From: VAZQ01 sp963835165
Lineage (GTDB): Bacteria > Pseudomonadota > Alphaproteobacteria > Rhizobiales > Xanthobacteraceae
Assembly (NCBI GenBank): GCA_963835165.1
Contig: CAWIGD010000074.1
Location: forward strand, 1-64,000
Reading direction: 5' to 3'
Length of the DNA stretch: 64,000 nucleotides
This document shows positions 9,001 to 18,020 of the stretch, one piece after another; position 1 is the first letter of the stretch, and each line of letters begins with the position of its first letter. The notes below the pieces were generated by a model. It saw only the letters and a list, made by a program, of their open reading frames with translations. It was not told where the DNA came from and made no database searches. The position numbers and the translations under genes were made by a program.

Positions 9001-9882
9001 ATGGACATCGGTTTCGTCGGGCTCGGCGCCATGGGGGCAGGCATTGTCCCCAAACTCATGGCGGCAGGCCATGCGGTCACGGGTTGGAACCGCAGCAAAG
9101 ACAAGGCCGAGCCGCTGATCAAGGCCGGGATGCGCTTTGCGCCGACACCGCGCGCCGCGGCCGCCGCCGCGGACATCGTGTTCTCGATCGTGACCGATGC
9201 AGCCGCGGTGAGATCGGTGGCGCTCGGTGCGGACGGCATCATCGCCGGCCTCAAGCCCGGCGGCATTTACGTCGACATGAGCACCATCGCCCCCGATGCG
9301 AGCCGTGCGGTCTCCGCCGAATTCGCCAAGCAGGACCTTACGATGCTCGATGGTCCGATTTCAGGCAGTCCGGTCACGCTGGCGCAGGGCAATGCCTCGC
9401 TGATGGTCGCGGGCGACAAGGCGGCCTTCGAGCGGATCGAGCCGGTGCTGCGGGCGATCGGACCGAAGGTGACCTATATCGGCGCCAGCGGCCTTGCTGT
9501 GCAGATGAAGATCGCGGTCAACCTCCTGCTCATGGTCGAGGTGATCGCGTTCGGCGAGGCCGTCGCGCTGGCTGAAAAAGGCGGCGTCGCGCGCGACACC
9601 GCCGTCGACGCCATCCTCAAGAGCGTCGCCGCCTCTCCGGTGCTGGGCTATCGCGGACCTTTCATTCTGGAGGGAAAAATGCCGGCGGTTCCGCTTGCCG
9701 ATGTCACGCTGCAGCAGAAGGATATGCTGCTGGCGCTCGAGCTTGGCCGCAAGCTCGGCAGCCCAGTGCCGCTCGCGGCAGCCGCGAACGAAATGATGAA
9801 TGCCTGTCGCGGGCTCGGCATCGACCATCGCGATTTCGTGACCGCGCATGAAGTCTATCGCCGGCTGGGAGGACAATCGTGA
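9001..9882 (+). CDS. NAD-dependent 3-hydroxyisobutyrate dehydrogenase-family protein
   Basis: This is a beta-hydroxyacid dehydrogenase of 293 residues. The dinucleotide-binding loop GFVGLGAMGAG opens the protein, the substrate-binding block DGPISGSP is near residue 120, and the catalytic Lys lies in MKIAVN near residue 165. The family oxidises 3-hydroxyisobutyrate or reduces tartronate semialdehyde, glyoxylate or succinic semialdehyde, and the subgroup cannot be fixed by eye. The ATG at 9001 has a GAAGGA ribosome binding site just upstream. The gene overlaps the cupin gene by 4 bases and leads the catabolic island. Confidence 0.88.
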   Translation: MDIGFVGLGAMGAGIVPKLMAAGHAVTGWNRSKDKAEPLIKAGMRFAPTPRAAAAAADIVFSIVTDAAAVRSVALGADGIIAGLKPGGIYVDMSTIAPDASRAVSAEFAKQDLTMLDGPISGSPVTLAQGNASLMVAGDKAAFERIEPVLRAIGPKVTYIGASGLAVQMKIAVNLLLMVEVIAFGEAVALAEKGGVARDTAVDAILKSVAASPVLGYRGPFILEGKMPAVPLADVTLQQKDMLLALELGRKLGSPVPLAAAANEMMNACRGLGIDHRDFVTAHEVYRRLGGQS

Positions 9883-10364
9883 AGAGAGCAACCGGAAGGA
9901 CCAAGGTCACAATGATTGGCGCAAAGAGCAAGCGCGCCGCGCCCAAAGCCGCTGCGAAGAAACCGGCCAGGATGTATCGCACCAACCTGCGCGACGTTCC
10001 GAAGGTCGGAGGCCTCAAGCGCAGGGATGGCTGGGTCGACATGCAGGTGCAGTTCCTGATCGACAAGAGATTTGCCGGCGCCGATCATGTGGTGGGCTGG
10101 ACCGTTCTGAAACCCGGCGCACGGCACGAAAATCATCGCCATCACAATTGCGATGAATTCTTCATCGTGCTGAAGGGCAAGGGCCACATCTACACCGAGA
10201 ACGGCGAGCAGCCGTCGGGCGAAGGCGACGTCGTCTATTCACCGCGTACGTGCTGGCACGGATTCAACAACACCTCGAACGAAGACGTCGTGCTGGTGTG
10301 GGGTTGGATGGGCGCCGGCTCCATCGAGGCGTCGGGCTACGAAGTCGAACCCGAGAGGCATTGA
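9879..10364 (+). CDS. Cupin-domain protein
   Basis: This 161-residue protein has one cupin barrel. The metal-binding first motif is visible as GARHENHRHHNCDEFFIVLKG-like sequence near residues 85-105, with several histidines and a glutamate. The second motif (GDVVYSPRTCWHGFNN) carries a further His. The first 40 residues are a Lys/Arg/Ala-rich leader that may be disordered; an ATG at 9912 is an alternative start that drops part of it. The GTG start overlaps the stop codon of the dehydrogenase gene, so the two are almost certainly translationally coupled. The role is unknown; metal-dependent isomerase, dioxygenase or sensor functions all occur in this family. Confidence 0.82.
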   Translation: MKRATGRTKVTMIGAKSKRAAPKAAAKKPARMYRTNLRDVPKVGGLKRRDGWVDMQVQFLIDKRFAGADHVVGWTVLKPGARHENHRHHNCDEFFIVLKGKGHIYTENGEQPSGEGDVVYSPRTCWHGFNNTSNEDVVLVWGWMGAGSIEASGYEVEPERH

Positions 10365-10410
10365 GCGTGCGGCACTGCCTTGGAGTATCGCCCACCAACC
10401 GGGAACGATC

Positions 10411-11112
10411 ATGAAGCTCTGGGAGGATCCTCGCGTCGTGCGCGGCATGCAGGCGCAGTTCGAGACGCGGCGCAAGCGTCTTGACGGCGGGGACGAGTCA
10501 TTGGGCTGGAAAGTGGGTTTCGGTGCGCCGGCGATGTTGCAGCTTCTCAACATCTCCGCGCCGCTGGTGGGGTTCTTGACGCGGAATGCGCGCGTGCAAT
10601 CGGGGGAAAGCGTTTCGTTCGCCGGCTGGTCGAAGCCCGTGCTCGAGCCGGAAATCGCCGTCCATATCGGCCGCGACGTTCCCGCCGGTGCGGACGATGA
10701 GACAGCGAGGGCCGCGATCGCCGGCATCTCGGCGGCGATCGAGATCGCCGATCTCACCGCGCCGCCCGCAGACCCCGAGCGCATTCTGAGCGGCAATATC
10801 TACCAGCGTCATGTGGTGCTCGGCGGCGCGGGACCGGCGCGGGCCGGCGCCGCAGCGGACGGGCTGACATGCCGCATCATTCGGCGCGGTACCGAATTTG
10901 CGCGCACGACGGATCCGCAGGCGAATACCGGTGAATGGGTCGGCATCGTGCGCCACGTGGCCGATGTGGTGGCGGCTTTCGGCGAGCGTCTGCGTGCGGG
11001 CGAGATCATCATCACCGGCTCGGTGGTGCCGCCGCTGACGATCGAGCCGGACGAGGACGCCATCACGTTCGAAGTCGATCCCATCGGGCGCGTCGCCGTC
11101 CGCTTCGAGTGA
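10411..11112 (+). CDS. 2-keto-4-pentenoate hydratase / fumarylacetoacetate hydrolase-like protein
   Basis: This 233-residue protein belongs to the hydratase branch of the FAH superfamily, which acts late in meta-cleavage pathways of aromatic compounds or in related decarboxylase/hydratase steps. The early GWKVGF block and PEIAVHI (containing acidic residues expected to bind a divalent metal), the EIAD segment and GEIIITGSVVPP near the end are typical. The length is slightly shorter than the usual 250-265. It follows the cupin gene by 46 bases and precedes two solute receptors, which suggests one transcript for uptake and breakdown of a carboxylic acid. Confidence 0.82.
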   Translation: MKLWEDPRVVRGMQAQFETRRKRLDGGDESLGWKVGFGAPAMLQLLNISAPLVGFLTRNARVQSGESVSFAGWSKPVLEPEIAVHIGRDVPAGADDETARAAIAGISAAIEIADLTAPPADPERILSGNIYQRHVVLGGAGPARAGAAADGLTCRIIRRGTEFARTTDPQANTGEWVGIVRHVADVVAAFGERLRAGEIIITGSVVPPLTIEPDEDAITFEVDPIGRVAVRFE

Positions 11113-11122
11113 GTTCGAGAAC

Positions 11123-12136
11123 ATGAACGCCCTGCGCCCGATCGCTCGATGGTCCCGAGCCACGACCGCGGCGCTGATGCTCACACCGGCGCTTTTCGCT
11201 GGGGCGGCGCACGCGCAGCCGTCTCCCCAGACGTCTTTCCCGACTTGGCCGCAGAAGACGGTGCGCTTCGTCATTCCGCTGCCGCCCGGCAGCGGTACTG
11301 ACCTGGCCGGGCGCCTCGTGGCCGAACGATTGACCGAGCGCTGGGGCCAGCCCGTCGTGGTGGAGAACCGCCAGGGCGCCGACGGCATTCCTGCCGTCAG
11401 TTCGTTCCTCAGCGCACGCGACAACCACACCTTCTTGCTCTCCTTCGCCGGCGTGATCACGTTCAATGCCTTGCTGCACGAGCGCCTGCCTTACGATCCG
11501 GCCACCGACCTGGTGCCGATCGCACCCGTGATCGATAACTTTCTCGGCGTGTCGGCGACGGCCCTGTTGAAGGTGAATTCGCTTGCTGAGCTGGTGCAGG
11601 CGGCGCGCGCGCAGCCGGGCAAGCTCAATTGGGCGGCCACGCCGGGCCTGCCTTACTACGTGCTGCTGGCGTTGCAGAAGAGTGCGGGCATCGACATGGT
11701 GCAGGTCTCCTACCGTGACTTCGCGCCGGCTTACCAGGACCTCAATCAGGGACGGCTCCACGTCGCGGCTACCGGCGTGCCGACCCTTGCACCGCACCAT
11801 CAGGCGGGCACGGCCAAGCTCTTGTTCGTCACCAATCGCGACCGTTCGCCGCAGACGCCGGATGTTCCGACCGCAGCCGAGGCCGGCTATGGCGAGCTCA
11901 CATTCGAAGGCACCGTCGGTCTCTATGGCTGGCGCGACATGCCCGCAAGTCTCAAGGAGCGGATCGCGACCGACCTCAATGCCGTCACCGCCGACCCGGC
12001 ATTTCGCGCGCGCGCGATCGCGGTCGGAACGGCGCCGCGCGGCGGCACGCCGGCCGCGTTTGCCGCCGCGATCGAAGAGCAGCGCGGCAAGATCGCAGCG
12101 ATCCATCAGGCGAGCGGAAAGTCGCCGGCACAGTGA
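11123..12136 (+). CDS. Bug-type tripartite tricarboxylate transporter substrate-binding protein (first of a pair)
   Basis: This 337-residue periplasmic receptor has a cleavable signal peptide (hydrophobic core ending in AAHAQ). It then has the Bug-family opening VRFVIPLPPGSGTD and the block VVVENRQGADG. The family binds carboxylates and other small acids, usually for a TctA/TctB permease. No tctAB gene is in the window, so this receptor must work with a permease elsewhere or in sensing. It starts 10 bases after the hydratase gene. Confidence 0.9.
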   Translation: MNALRPIARWSRATTAALMLTPALFAGAAHAQPSPQTSFPTWPQKTVRFVIPLPPGSGTDLAGRLVAERLTERWGQPVVVENRQGADGIPAVSSFLSARDNHTFLLSFAGVITFNALLHERLPYDPATDLVPIAPVIDNFLGVSATALLKVNSLAELVQAARAQPGKLNWAATPGLPYYVLLALQKSAGIDMVQVSYRDFAPAYQDLNQGRLHVAATGVPTLAPHHQAGTAKLLFVTNRDRSPQTPDVPTAAEAGYGELTFEGTVGLYGWRDMPASLKERIATDLNAVTADPAFRARAIAVGTAPRGGTPAAFAAAIEEQRGKIAAIHQASGKSPAQ

Positions 12137-12200
12137 ACGTTGCGCTTGCCGGGGAGAGCGATTAGCGTCCCGTCGCGGTGTTCGGGCCGTGAGGATATTC

Positions 12201-13181
12201 ATGAACATGTCGAAGCTGCGTGCGTTGATCATCGCTTTCTTCGGAATGGTCGCGTTGCTGGCGCCGCAGGCGCAGGCCGAGACGCAGGCTTGGCCGCAAC
12301 GGCCGGTCAAATTCCTGGTGCCGTTCGGTCCCGGCGCCGGCGTCGATATCGGCGCGCGGCTGCTCGCGGATCGGCTGACGGTCCGCTGGGGAAAACCGGT
12401 GGTGATCGAGAACCGCCCCGGCGCCGACGGGCTGGTGGCGATCCAGGCGTTCCTCGCCGCCAACGACGATCATACGCTGCTGGCCTCGCCCAGCGGATCG
12501 TTCACCGTGCATCCGTTCCAATACGAGAAGCTGCCTTACACGCCAGCCGACCTTGTGCCGTTGGCGCGTATTTCCAATACCATCCTCGCCGTCGGCGTGC
12601 CGGAATCGATGAAGATCGGAACACTGGCGGAGTTCGTCACGCGTGCGCGCGCCGAACCCGGAAAATTCAACGCCGCCGTCGTTCCGGGCATCACCGAGTT
12701 CACGTTCGACTATTTCGTGAAGACCGTCGGCCTGAGCGTGCAGAAAGTCCCCTACCGGGACATCGTTCAAGCCGCCACCGACGTGGGTGAAGGCCGGCTC
12801 CAGATCTACATGGCGTCGTACGCGATCCTGCAGCCGCAGGCGCAGGCCGGCCGCATCAAGACACTGGCAGTGAATGGCCGTCAGCGGGCGCCGATTCTGC
12901 CGGAGGTTCCGACCGCCATCGAGGCGGGTTTCCCTTCGCTGGAAGTGGAGGGCCTCGTCGGGCTGTTCGGTCCACGCAGCATGCCCAACGAGCTGCGCGA
13001 AAAGATCGGCGCCGACGTCAAGGCGGTTGCCGCCGATCCCGAGGTCGCCGCCAAGCTTGCCGGTACGGCGCAAGTGGTCAATCCCGGCGGGCCCGCCGAA
13101 TTCGCCGCGGCGGTCGAGGATCAGCGCGCCAAGATCGCCAACATTGCGCAGGCGCTCGGCATCAAGCCGAAGCAGCAGTAG
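12201..13181 (+). CDS. Bug-type tripartite tricarboxylate transporter substrate-binding protein (second of a pair)
   Basis: This is a 326-residue receptor similar in design to the gene just upstream: signal peptide ending in AQAE, VKFLVPFGPGAGVD in the ligand loop, and VVIENRPGADG. The ATG at 12201 places the signal peptide correctly; the frame runs open far upstream through the preceding gene but that part is shadow. A GTG at 12189 is an alternative. The pair looks like an old tandem duplication that has diverged. It ends four bases before the stop of the oppositely oriented quinone oxidoreductase gene. Confidence 0.9.
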   Translation: MNMSKLRALIIAFFGMVALLAPQAQAETQAWPQRPVKFLVPFGPGAGVDIGARLLADRLTVRWGKPVVIENRPGADGLVAIQAFLAANDDHTLLASPSGSFTVHPFQYEKLPYTPADLVPLARISNTILAVGVPESMKIGTLAEFVTRARAEPGKFNAAVVPGITEFTFDYFVKTVGLSVQKVPYRDIVQAATDVGEGRLQIYMASYAILQPQAQAGRIKTLAVNGRQRAPILPEVPTAIEAGFPSLEVEGLVGLFGPRSMPNELREKIGADVKAVAADPEVAAKLAGTAQVVNPGGPAEFAAAVEDQRAKIANIAQALGIKPKQQ

Positions 13182-13184
13182 CGC

Positions 13185-14186
13185 TCAAGGCAGAAGCAGC
13201 ATCGAGCCCACGGATTTTCTATTCTCGATGTCGCGATGAGCATTCGCGGCGTCGCTCAGCGAGTACGTGCGGCTGATCTCGATCTTGAGGGCGCCACGTT
13301 CGACCAGCTCGAATAGCTCGGCCGCGGCTGCGCGCATGGTCGTCACGTCGGTGATGAAACTGCTCAGCGCGGGGCGACAGATCGAAAGAGAGCCGCGCTT
13401 GGCGAGCTGAAGCAGATCGATCGGAGGCGGATGCCCCGACGCGTTGCCGTAGTTCACCAGCATTCCGAACGGTCGCACGCAATCGAGACACTCGACGAAG
13501 GTGTCCCGCCCGACTCCGTCGAACACGGCCGCGACACCCTGCGGCGCAATCGCCTTCACCGCGGAGACAAAATCGACCTCTCTGTAGAGCACCACGTGAT
13601 CGCAGCCGTGGGCCTTGGCGATTTTGGCCTTCTCCTGCGAGCCGACGGTGCCGACCACGGTCGCGCCGAGATGCTTCGACCACTGGCAAAGGATGGTGCC
13701 GACGCCGCCGGCCGCAGTATGGATCAGGATCGGTTCGCCCGGTTTCGGCCGAACGACCCGGTTGATGATCAGGGATGCGGTGAAGCCTTTGACCATCATC
13801 GCCGCCGCCTGCCGGTCGGATATGCCGGCCGGGAGCTTGATCAGGCGCTCTGCCGGGACGTTGCGTGCCTGCGCATAAGCACCGGTCTGCTCGAAGAACT
13901 CGCCGCGCATGCCGGCATAGGCGACACGATCGCCAGCGCCCACATCGGTGACGTCTTCGCCGACGCTCTCGACCACGCCGGCGGCCTCATTGCCCAGGAT
14001 CACAGGAAACCGCAGCGGGCGCGCCAGGTAGAAACCGCCGCGACGCACATTGATGTCGGAATAGTTGATTCCGATCGCGGTGTGGCGGACGCGCGCTTCA
14101 CCCCTGCCGAGGGGTGGAAGCGCGATGTCCTCCCAGCACATCACCTCCGGCCCGCCGTTGGTGTGAATGCGGACGGCTTTGGTCAT
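13185..14186 (-). CDS. Quinone oxidoreductase-like NADPH-dependent MDR-family protein
   Basis: This 333-residue zinc-independent medium-chain dehydrogenase resembles QOR. The nucleotide-binding block HTAAGGVGTILCQW lies near residue 155. The N-terminal catalytic domain has the IGINYSDINVRRG and PVILGNEAAGVVE segments of the quinone reductase group, without the structural-zinc cysteine cluster of alcohol dehydrogenases. It reduces quinones or enones with NADPH in known members. It is transcribed away from UbiD's direction of entry, on the same strand and 58 bases downstream of the UbiD gene, so the two may be co-transcribed. Confidence 0.88.
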   Translation of the reverse strand: MTKAVRIHTNGGPEVMCWEDIALPPLGRGEARVRHTAIGINYSDINVRRGGFYLARPLRFPVILGNEAAGVVESVGEDVTDVGAGDRVAYAGMRGEFFEQTGAYAQARNVPAERLIKLPAGISDRQAAAMMVKGFTASLIINRVVRPKPGEPILIHTAAGGVGTILCQWSKHLGATVVGTVGSQEKAKIAKAHGCDHVVLYREVDFVSAVKAIAPQGVAAVFDGVGRDTFVECLDCVRPFGMLVNYGNASGHPPPIDLLQLAKRGSLSICRPALSSFITDVTTMRAAAAELFELVERGALKIEISRTYSLSDAANAHRDIENRKSVGSMLLLP

Positions 14187-14244
14187 GACGACGCGCGGTT
14201 ACGTGCTCGCAGCAATACTGGGAGGAACGTCAAAATCCACCGCT

Positions 14245-15813
14245 CTAGGTGATGCTTTGCGGAAACGTCTCATCCTCGAATATCGAGATGGCCGGCGGGG
14301 TTCCGCTCAGGCCCAACTCCTGCCATCGCGCCACCACGTTGTCGTAGGCCTGCTTCGACAATTTGGTGCGCTTGGAGAAGGTCTTGATGTAGCGATAGTC
14401 CATGCAGGCATTGATCAGGCACTTCGAACCCCAGGGCCGGATCTCCGGCGGGTTCAGGCTGGGATCGAGATAGGTGCTCCAGGTCTCGCGCAGGATGTCG
14501 ATCGACTGTGCCGGCCGCGAACGCGTCGCCATCGCCCAGAGTACTTGGTTGACATTGGTCGGGTCGACGTCCTCGTCCACGACGATGACGTATTTTCCGA
14601 AATAGGCGCCTGCCGTGCATTGGGCCGCCAGGGCCATCACCTGCGGCGCATGTCCGGCATACATCTGCTTGATCGACACCACCGTGATGCCCCAGCCCGC
14701 CGCCTCCGGGATCGACCACACGCCCTGGATACCCGGCACGCCGAGCTTTTGCAGATCGGCCCAGATCCCGGCAGAGCGCAGCGCCGCCCAGAACAGCCCG
14801 GCTTCGTTCGCCGCGCCGTCCGCCATCAGCGCGCAGGTCAAGGTCGGATTGTCCCGGTAGCGGACGCGCTCGACCCGCATATAGGGCGTCGCGCCGCTCG
14901 GCCGGCCGTAATAGCCCGTGAACTCGCCGAACGGCCCTTCGGCAAAGGTCTCGTCGGGATAGAGAAAGCCCTCGAGCACGATCTCGGCGCGGGCCGGCAG
15001 CGGCAGTCCGGTGAGGTCGCTGATGAAGACCTCGATCGGCGCGCCATTGATGCCGGAATAGTAGTCGTATTCGCATTCGGTCTTCGGCAGGCTCGTCGCA
15101 GCTACCAGGAACAGCAACGGATCGATGCCGTAGGCGGCAGCAATCGGCATCGGCTTGCCCATCTTCCACCACTTCTCGCGATCGATGGTGGCGTCCTTGC
15201 CCGGCGAAGTGTAGACGCCGACCTCGCGCGGGCCCTTGATCATCATGCGATAGGTGCCAACGTTGATCCGGCCGGTTTCCGGGTCCTTGGTGACCACGGC
15301 ATCGCCAGTACCGAGGTACAGCCCGCCGTCCAGCGGCCACATGCGCTGCGCCGGAAACATCCGGATATCGATGTCGTCGCCTTCGACGATGTTCTGATTG
15401 CAGATCGCCTGCTCGGCAGAAACCTCCTTCGGCGGCATTTTCCGCCCCAGCTTCTGTTGCAGGATTTGCACGGCCTTGAGCGGGTGATCCACCGGCTGCT
15501 CGCCGATCATCAGGCAGAAGCGCGACAGGTTGCACCCGACCATGTTGTAGAGCGCGCGATGGCCGGGATGACCCTTGATGTTCTCGAACAGCAGCGCCGG
15601 GCTGCGCTCGCTGCCGACCAGGTAGGTGATCGTCGCCGCTTCCAGATCAGGGTCAACTTCCGCGGTGATGCGCTTGAGTTCCCCCAGCGCCTCGACCTTC
15701 TCCAGCCAGGCATCGAGATCGCTCGAGTTGGCGCCGCGGACGATCTTCTTGGCACCCGCCTTTGCAGGCTGTCGTTCGTCGCTGGCCGCGCCGACAGTGA
15801 CGCCCATGTCCAT
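14245..15813 (-). CDS. UbiD-family prenylated-FMN decarboxylase
   Basis: This 522-residue protein belongs to the UbiD/AroY/Fdc family, which removes or adds CO2 on aromatic or alpha,beta-unsaturated acids using prenylated FMN. Family blocks include GTYRMMIKGPREVGVY with the SPGKDA turn (cofactor site), GAPIEVFI, and GPFGEFTGYYG carrying the catalytic acid. The ATG at 15813 gives the usual N-terminus; the open frame continues upstream but is not conserved-looking. No ubiX flavin prenyltransferase is in the window. With the neighbouring hydratase, dehydrogenase and receptors, it suggests breakdown of an aromatic or unsaturated carboxylic acid rather than ubiquinone synthesis. Confidence 0.92.
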   Translation of the reverse strand: MDMGVTVGAASDERQPAKAGAKKIVRGANSSDLDAWLEKVEALGELKRITAEVDPDLEAATITYLVGSERSPALLFENIKGHPGHRALYNMVGCNLSRFCLMIGEQPVDHPLKAVQILQQKLGRKMPPKEVSAEQAICNQNIVEGDDIDIRMFPAQRMWPLDGGLYLGTGDAVVTKDPETGRINVGTYRMMIKGPREVGVYTSPGKDATIDREKWWKMGKPMPIAAAYGIDPLLFLVAATSLPKTECEYDYYSGINGAPIEVFISDLTGLPLPARAEIVLEGFLYPDETFAEGPFGEFTGYYGRPSGATPYMRVERVRYRDNPTLTCALMADGAANEAGLFWAALRSAGIWADLQKLGVPGIQGVWSIPEAAGWGITVVSIKQMYAGHAPQVMALAAQCTAGAYFGKYVIVVDEDVDPTNVNQVLWAMATRSRPAQSIDILRETWSTYLDPSLNPPEIRPWGSKCLINACMDYRYIKTFSKRTKLSKQAYDNVVARWQELGLSGTPPAISIFEDETFPQSIT

Positions 15814-15990
15814 GGCTCTCTCCCGTCTTGTTTCTATTGCGAGCGGGCGAAGTCTAGCGTGCTTTCCCGCGCGATGGGTATCTGCGACTGCGCGCGAGCC
15901 GCACATATTCCTCGGTGAGGGGAGATTACGAGCCGCGATCTGCGGCTTGCTTCCCTCGGCATCGATTGCAAGGACGGCAGAGCTCGCAAA

Positions 15991-16017
15991 CAAAAGGCCC
16001 GGCACATGGGCCGGGCC
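15991..16017 (-). terminator. Rho-independent terminator after the LTxxQ-like gene
   Basis: GGCCCGG (15996-16002) pairs with CCGGGCC (16011-16017). On the minus strand the stem is followed by TTTTG. It lies 26 bases beyond the stop of the gene at 16043-16825. Confidence 0.65.
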
Positions 16018-16042
16018 AGGCTGCGAGGATGCAGGGCTGCGG

Positions 16043-16825
16043 TCAGAGACCGGCCATCACACTCTCAAGACCCAGGAGATGGGCGAGCGATTTGAGCTCA
16101 CGCCTCTGGTCGTCGCTGAAGCTCATGACCAGCGGGAAGCCCGCCGACTTAAGCCCTTCGACATCCATCTTGCTCATGTCGATGGACGCCATGCGGCTTC
16201 CGCCTTGCGGCGACTTCTTGCTGTATTCCATTTTGCGCAGCTCGGCCTCGACTGCGGGCCAGTAGCGCTCCTGGTCCGGCGTCAGCGCGAGCCGCTTCTT
16301 GATCCCAGCGATCTGCGATTCGTTGAGCACGGCATTCGACCGGGGCGCAGGCTTGGGCGCAACAACGGCAGGCTTGCTGGATGCCGAGGCAAGGGTGATC
16401 TTGGCCGGGCCGGTTGCCGCGGCTTCAGCGGCGGGCCTGGCCGCGGGAGCTGCGGCCTGAGTGGACGGCTTGGCCTTCACCGGCGCCTCGGTGGCGGTCG
16501 GCGCAACGGCAGCATGGGCCTCAGCGATCGGGGAGAACGACCTAGGGTTGAAAAGAGTAATTCCGCCATCGGCCGAAGCGAATGCCAACGTTCGCGGCGC
16601 CGGCTCTCCCGCCGCCTCCGTCCAGTTGGCCGGGAAACGCAAATTTACCGTCTCGGACGGCGGCATCTCGGCCACGGTCGCGGCGACCGTGGGGGATGGC
16701 CCCGCAGGAAGACCCGCGCGCGTATTGAAGCCGGCCGCCAGACCGCCTATTCCGGCCCCGCCCAGAAGGGCAAGGCACGCCATGACACTCGTGTTGATTC
16801 GCCTAGGTCGCCCCCGCATGTCCAC
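16043..16825 (-). CDS. Exported Ala/Pro-rich protein with an LTxxQ-like C-terminal region, function unknown
   Basis: This 260-residue protein has an N-terminal membrane or signal segment (VMACLALLGGAGIGGLAAGF) and a long low-complexity middle of Ala, Pro, Thr and Lys (about 90-165). Its C-terminal part is helical: SQIAGIKKRLALTPDQERYWPAVEAELRK. The LTPDQ motif and surrounding helix resemble the LTxxQ repeats of Spy/CpxP-like periplasmic proteins, but the protein lacks the full two-motif arrangement I would expect. I do not recognise a specific function. A periplasmic role, tethered or linked by the flexible middle, is an inference. Confidence 0.65.
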   Translation of the reverse strand: MDMRGRPRRINTSVMACLALLGGAGIGGLAAGFNTRAGLPAGPSPTVAATVAEMPPSETVNLRFPANWTEAAGEPAPRTLAFASADGGITLFNPRSFSPIAEAHAAVAPTATEAPVKAKPSTQAAAPAARPAAEAAATGPAKITLASASSKPAVVAPKPAPRSNAVLNESQIAGIKKRLALTPDQERYWPAVEAELRKMEYSKKSPQGGSRMASIDMSKMDVEGLKSAGFPLVMSFSDDQRRELKSLAHLLGLESVMAGL

Positions 16826-16981
16826 CCACGCCCGTTGTCCCCAATACCCCTCATCTTGTTTCCAAACCGAGCGTAATTATGGCTGCGCCTGGACATTCTT
16901 CGGCCTTTTCCCTTGTTCCCGGCGAGGGTTATTGCCGCTGACGTGGAGGCGGCCGCCGCCTGCATGCAGGCTGCCTTGAAC

Positions 16982-17008
16982 AAAAAAAAACCCGGCGTTT
17001 CCGCCGGG
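16982..17008 (-). terminator. Rho-independent terminator of carD
   Basis: CCCGGCG (16991-16997) pairs with CGCCGGG (17002-17008) around a TTTC loop. On the minus strand it is followed by nine T residues (16982-16990). It sits 30 bases after the carD stop codon. Confidence 0.9.
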
Positions 17009-17037
17009 CCTTAATCTTGCAGCCGGAAGGCCGCGGC

Positions 17038-17760
17038 TTATGCCGCCTCTTCCTCTACCACCGCCTCTTCGTCCTCGGCCTCGCCCTCGGCAGGCTTCGG
17101 TCCGCGACGCGGACCCTTGGCAAGGGCAGCCTCAATCTCCTTGATCGCTTCGGTCTCCGTGATGCGCTGCACAGCGGAGATTTCGCGCGAGAGGCGATCG
17201 AGCGCGGCCTCGTAGAGTTGGCGTTCCGAATAAGACTGCTCGGGCTGCGTGTCCGAACGATAAAGATCGCGTACCACCTCGGCGATCGCAACGATATCGC
17301 CGGAGTTGATCTTGGCTTCGTATTCCTGCGCCCGCCGCGACCACATGGTGCGCTTGACGCGCGCACGGCCTTTCAGCGTGTCCAACGCCCGCCTGACCAA
17401 CGGCGCTTCGGCCAGCTTGCGCATGCCGACTGAAACGATCTTGGCGGTCGGGACCCGCAACGTCATCTTGTCCTTGACGAAGTTGATGACGAAGAGTTCG
17501 AGCTTGGCGCCCGCGACCTCTTGCTCCTCGATCGCGATGATCTGGCCCACACCGTGGGACGGATAGACGATAAACTCGTTGGTCTTGAAGCCTTGACGTT
17601 GGGTCGTCTTCTTGATGGTCATTCCGGGGGAAGCTCCTTCATCCGGCTTGCGGCGGACGGGTGTCTTGGCGACGGGGGCCCCACGTCGCGTCGCCGCGCG
17701 GGGAGCCTGCGATGCCCTCCGGCGAACGCCGGCTGAGGTCTTCTTGGTCCGCCTGGTCAT
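17038..17760 (-). CDS. CarD-family transcription regulator
   Basis: CarD binds the RNA polymerase beta subunit and stabilises open promoter complexes, especially at rRNA promoters. This protein is 240 residues from the ATG at 17760, which has a GAGGA ribosome binding site; a GTG at 17802 is an in-frame alternative. The beta-subunit interaction domain is recognised by FIVYPSHGVGQIIAIEEQ, and the DNA-binding helical half by MRKLAEAP, RRAQEYEAKINSGD and VVRDLYR. The first 45 residues are highly basic and the last 35 highly acidic (EDEEAVVEEEAA); both are probably disordered. The gene has its own terminator and lies downstream of fdxA. Confidence 0.93.
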   Translation of the reverse strand: MTRRTKKTSAGVRRRASQAPRAATRRGAPVAKTPVRRKPDEGASPGMTIKKTTQRQGFKTNEFIVYPSHGVGQIIAIEEQEVAGAKLELFVINFVKDKMTLRVPTAKIVSVGMRKLAEAPLVRRALDTLKGRARVKRTMWSRRAQEYEAKINSGDIVAIAEVVRDLYRSDTQPEQSYSERQLYEAALDRLSREISAVQRITETEAIKEIEAALAKGPRRGPKPAEGEAEDEEAVVEEEAA

Positions 17761-17856
17761 GGCGGTTGTCCTCTTAGAACGATGGCGCGTTTTTCCTGCC
17801 ACGGCTTTTTTGCGTGGATCTCACGTCCCTAGTTGAGGGTTCCTCGGAAGCACCCG

Positions 17857-17882
17857 AAAAATAACGCTCCCCTGGGGGAGCG
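17857..17882 (-). terminator. Rho-independent terminator between fdxA and carD
   Basis: CGCTCCCC (17865-17872) pairs perfectly with GGGGAGCG (17875-17882). On the minus strand the stem is followed by TTATTTTT (17864-17857). It lies 138 bases past the fdxA stop codon, so fdxA and carD are probably mainly separate transcripts. Confidence 0.75.
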
Positions 17883-18020
17883 GCTCGGGCGCGGGTGCTG
17901 TGCTCATTTTTCGAGTATATAGCACATTTTTCGTCAAAATCAAAGCCTTGCGACGCCGTAGAGGCCCGATTTCGGGCATTTCAGCATTACATTTTCGTCA
18001 CGGCTGGTTAACGAGAGCGG

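Noticed and set aside
14167..15918. 583-codon plus-strand frame opposite the UbiD gene
   Set aside because: The UbiD family motifs are unmistakable on the minus strand, so this is a shadow.
17900..17960. Possible promoter upstream of carD (TTGACG and TATATA on the minus strand)
   Set aside because: The two hexamers are only about 10-12 bases apart, too close for a sigma-70 promoter.
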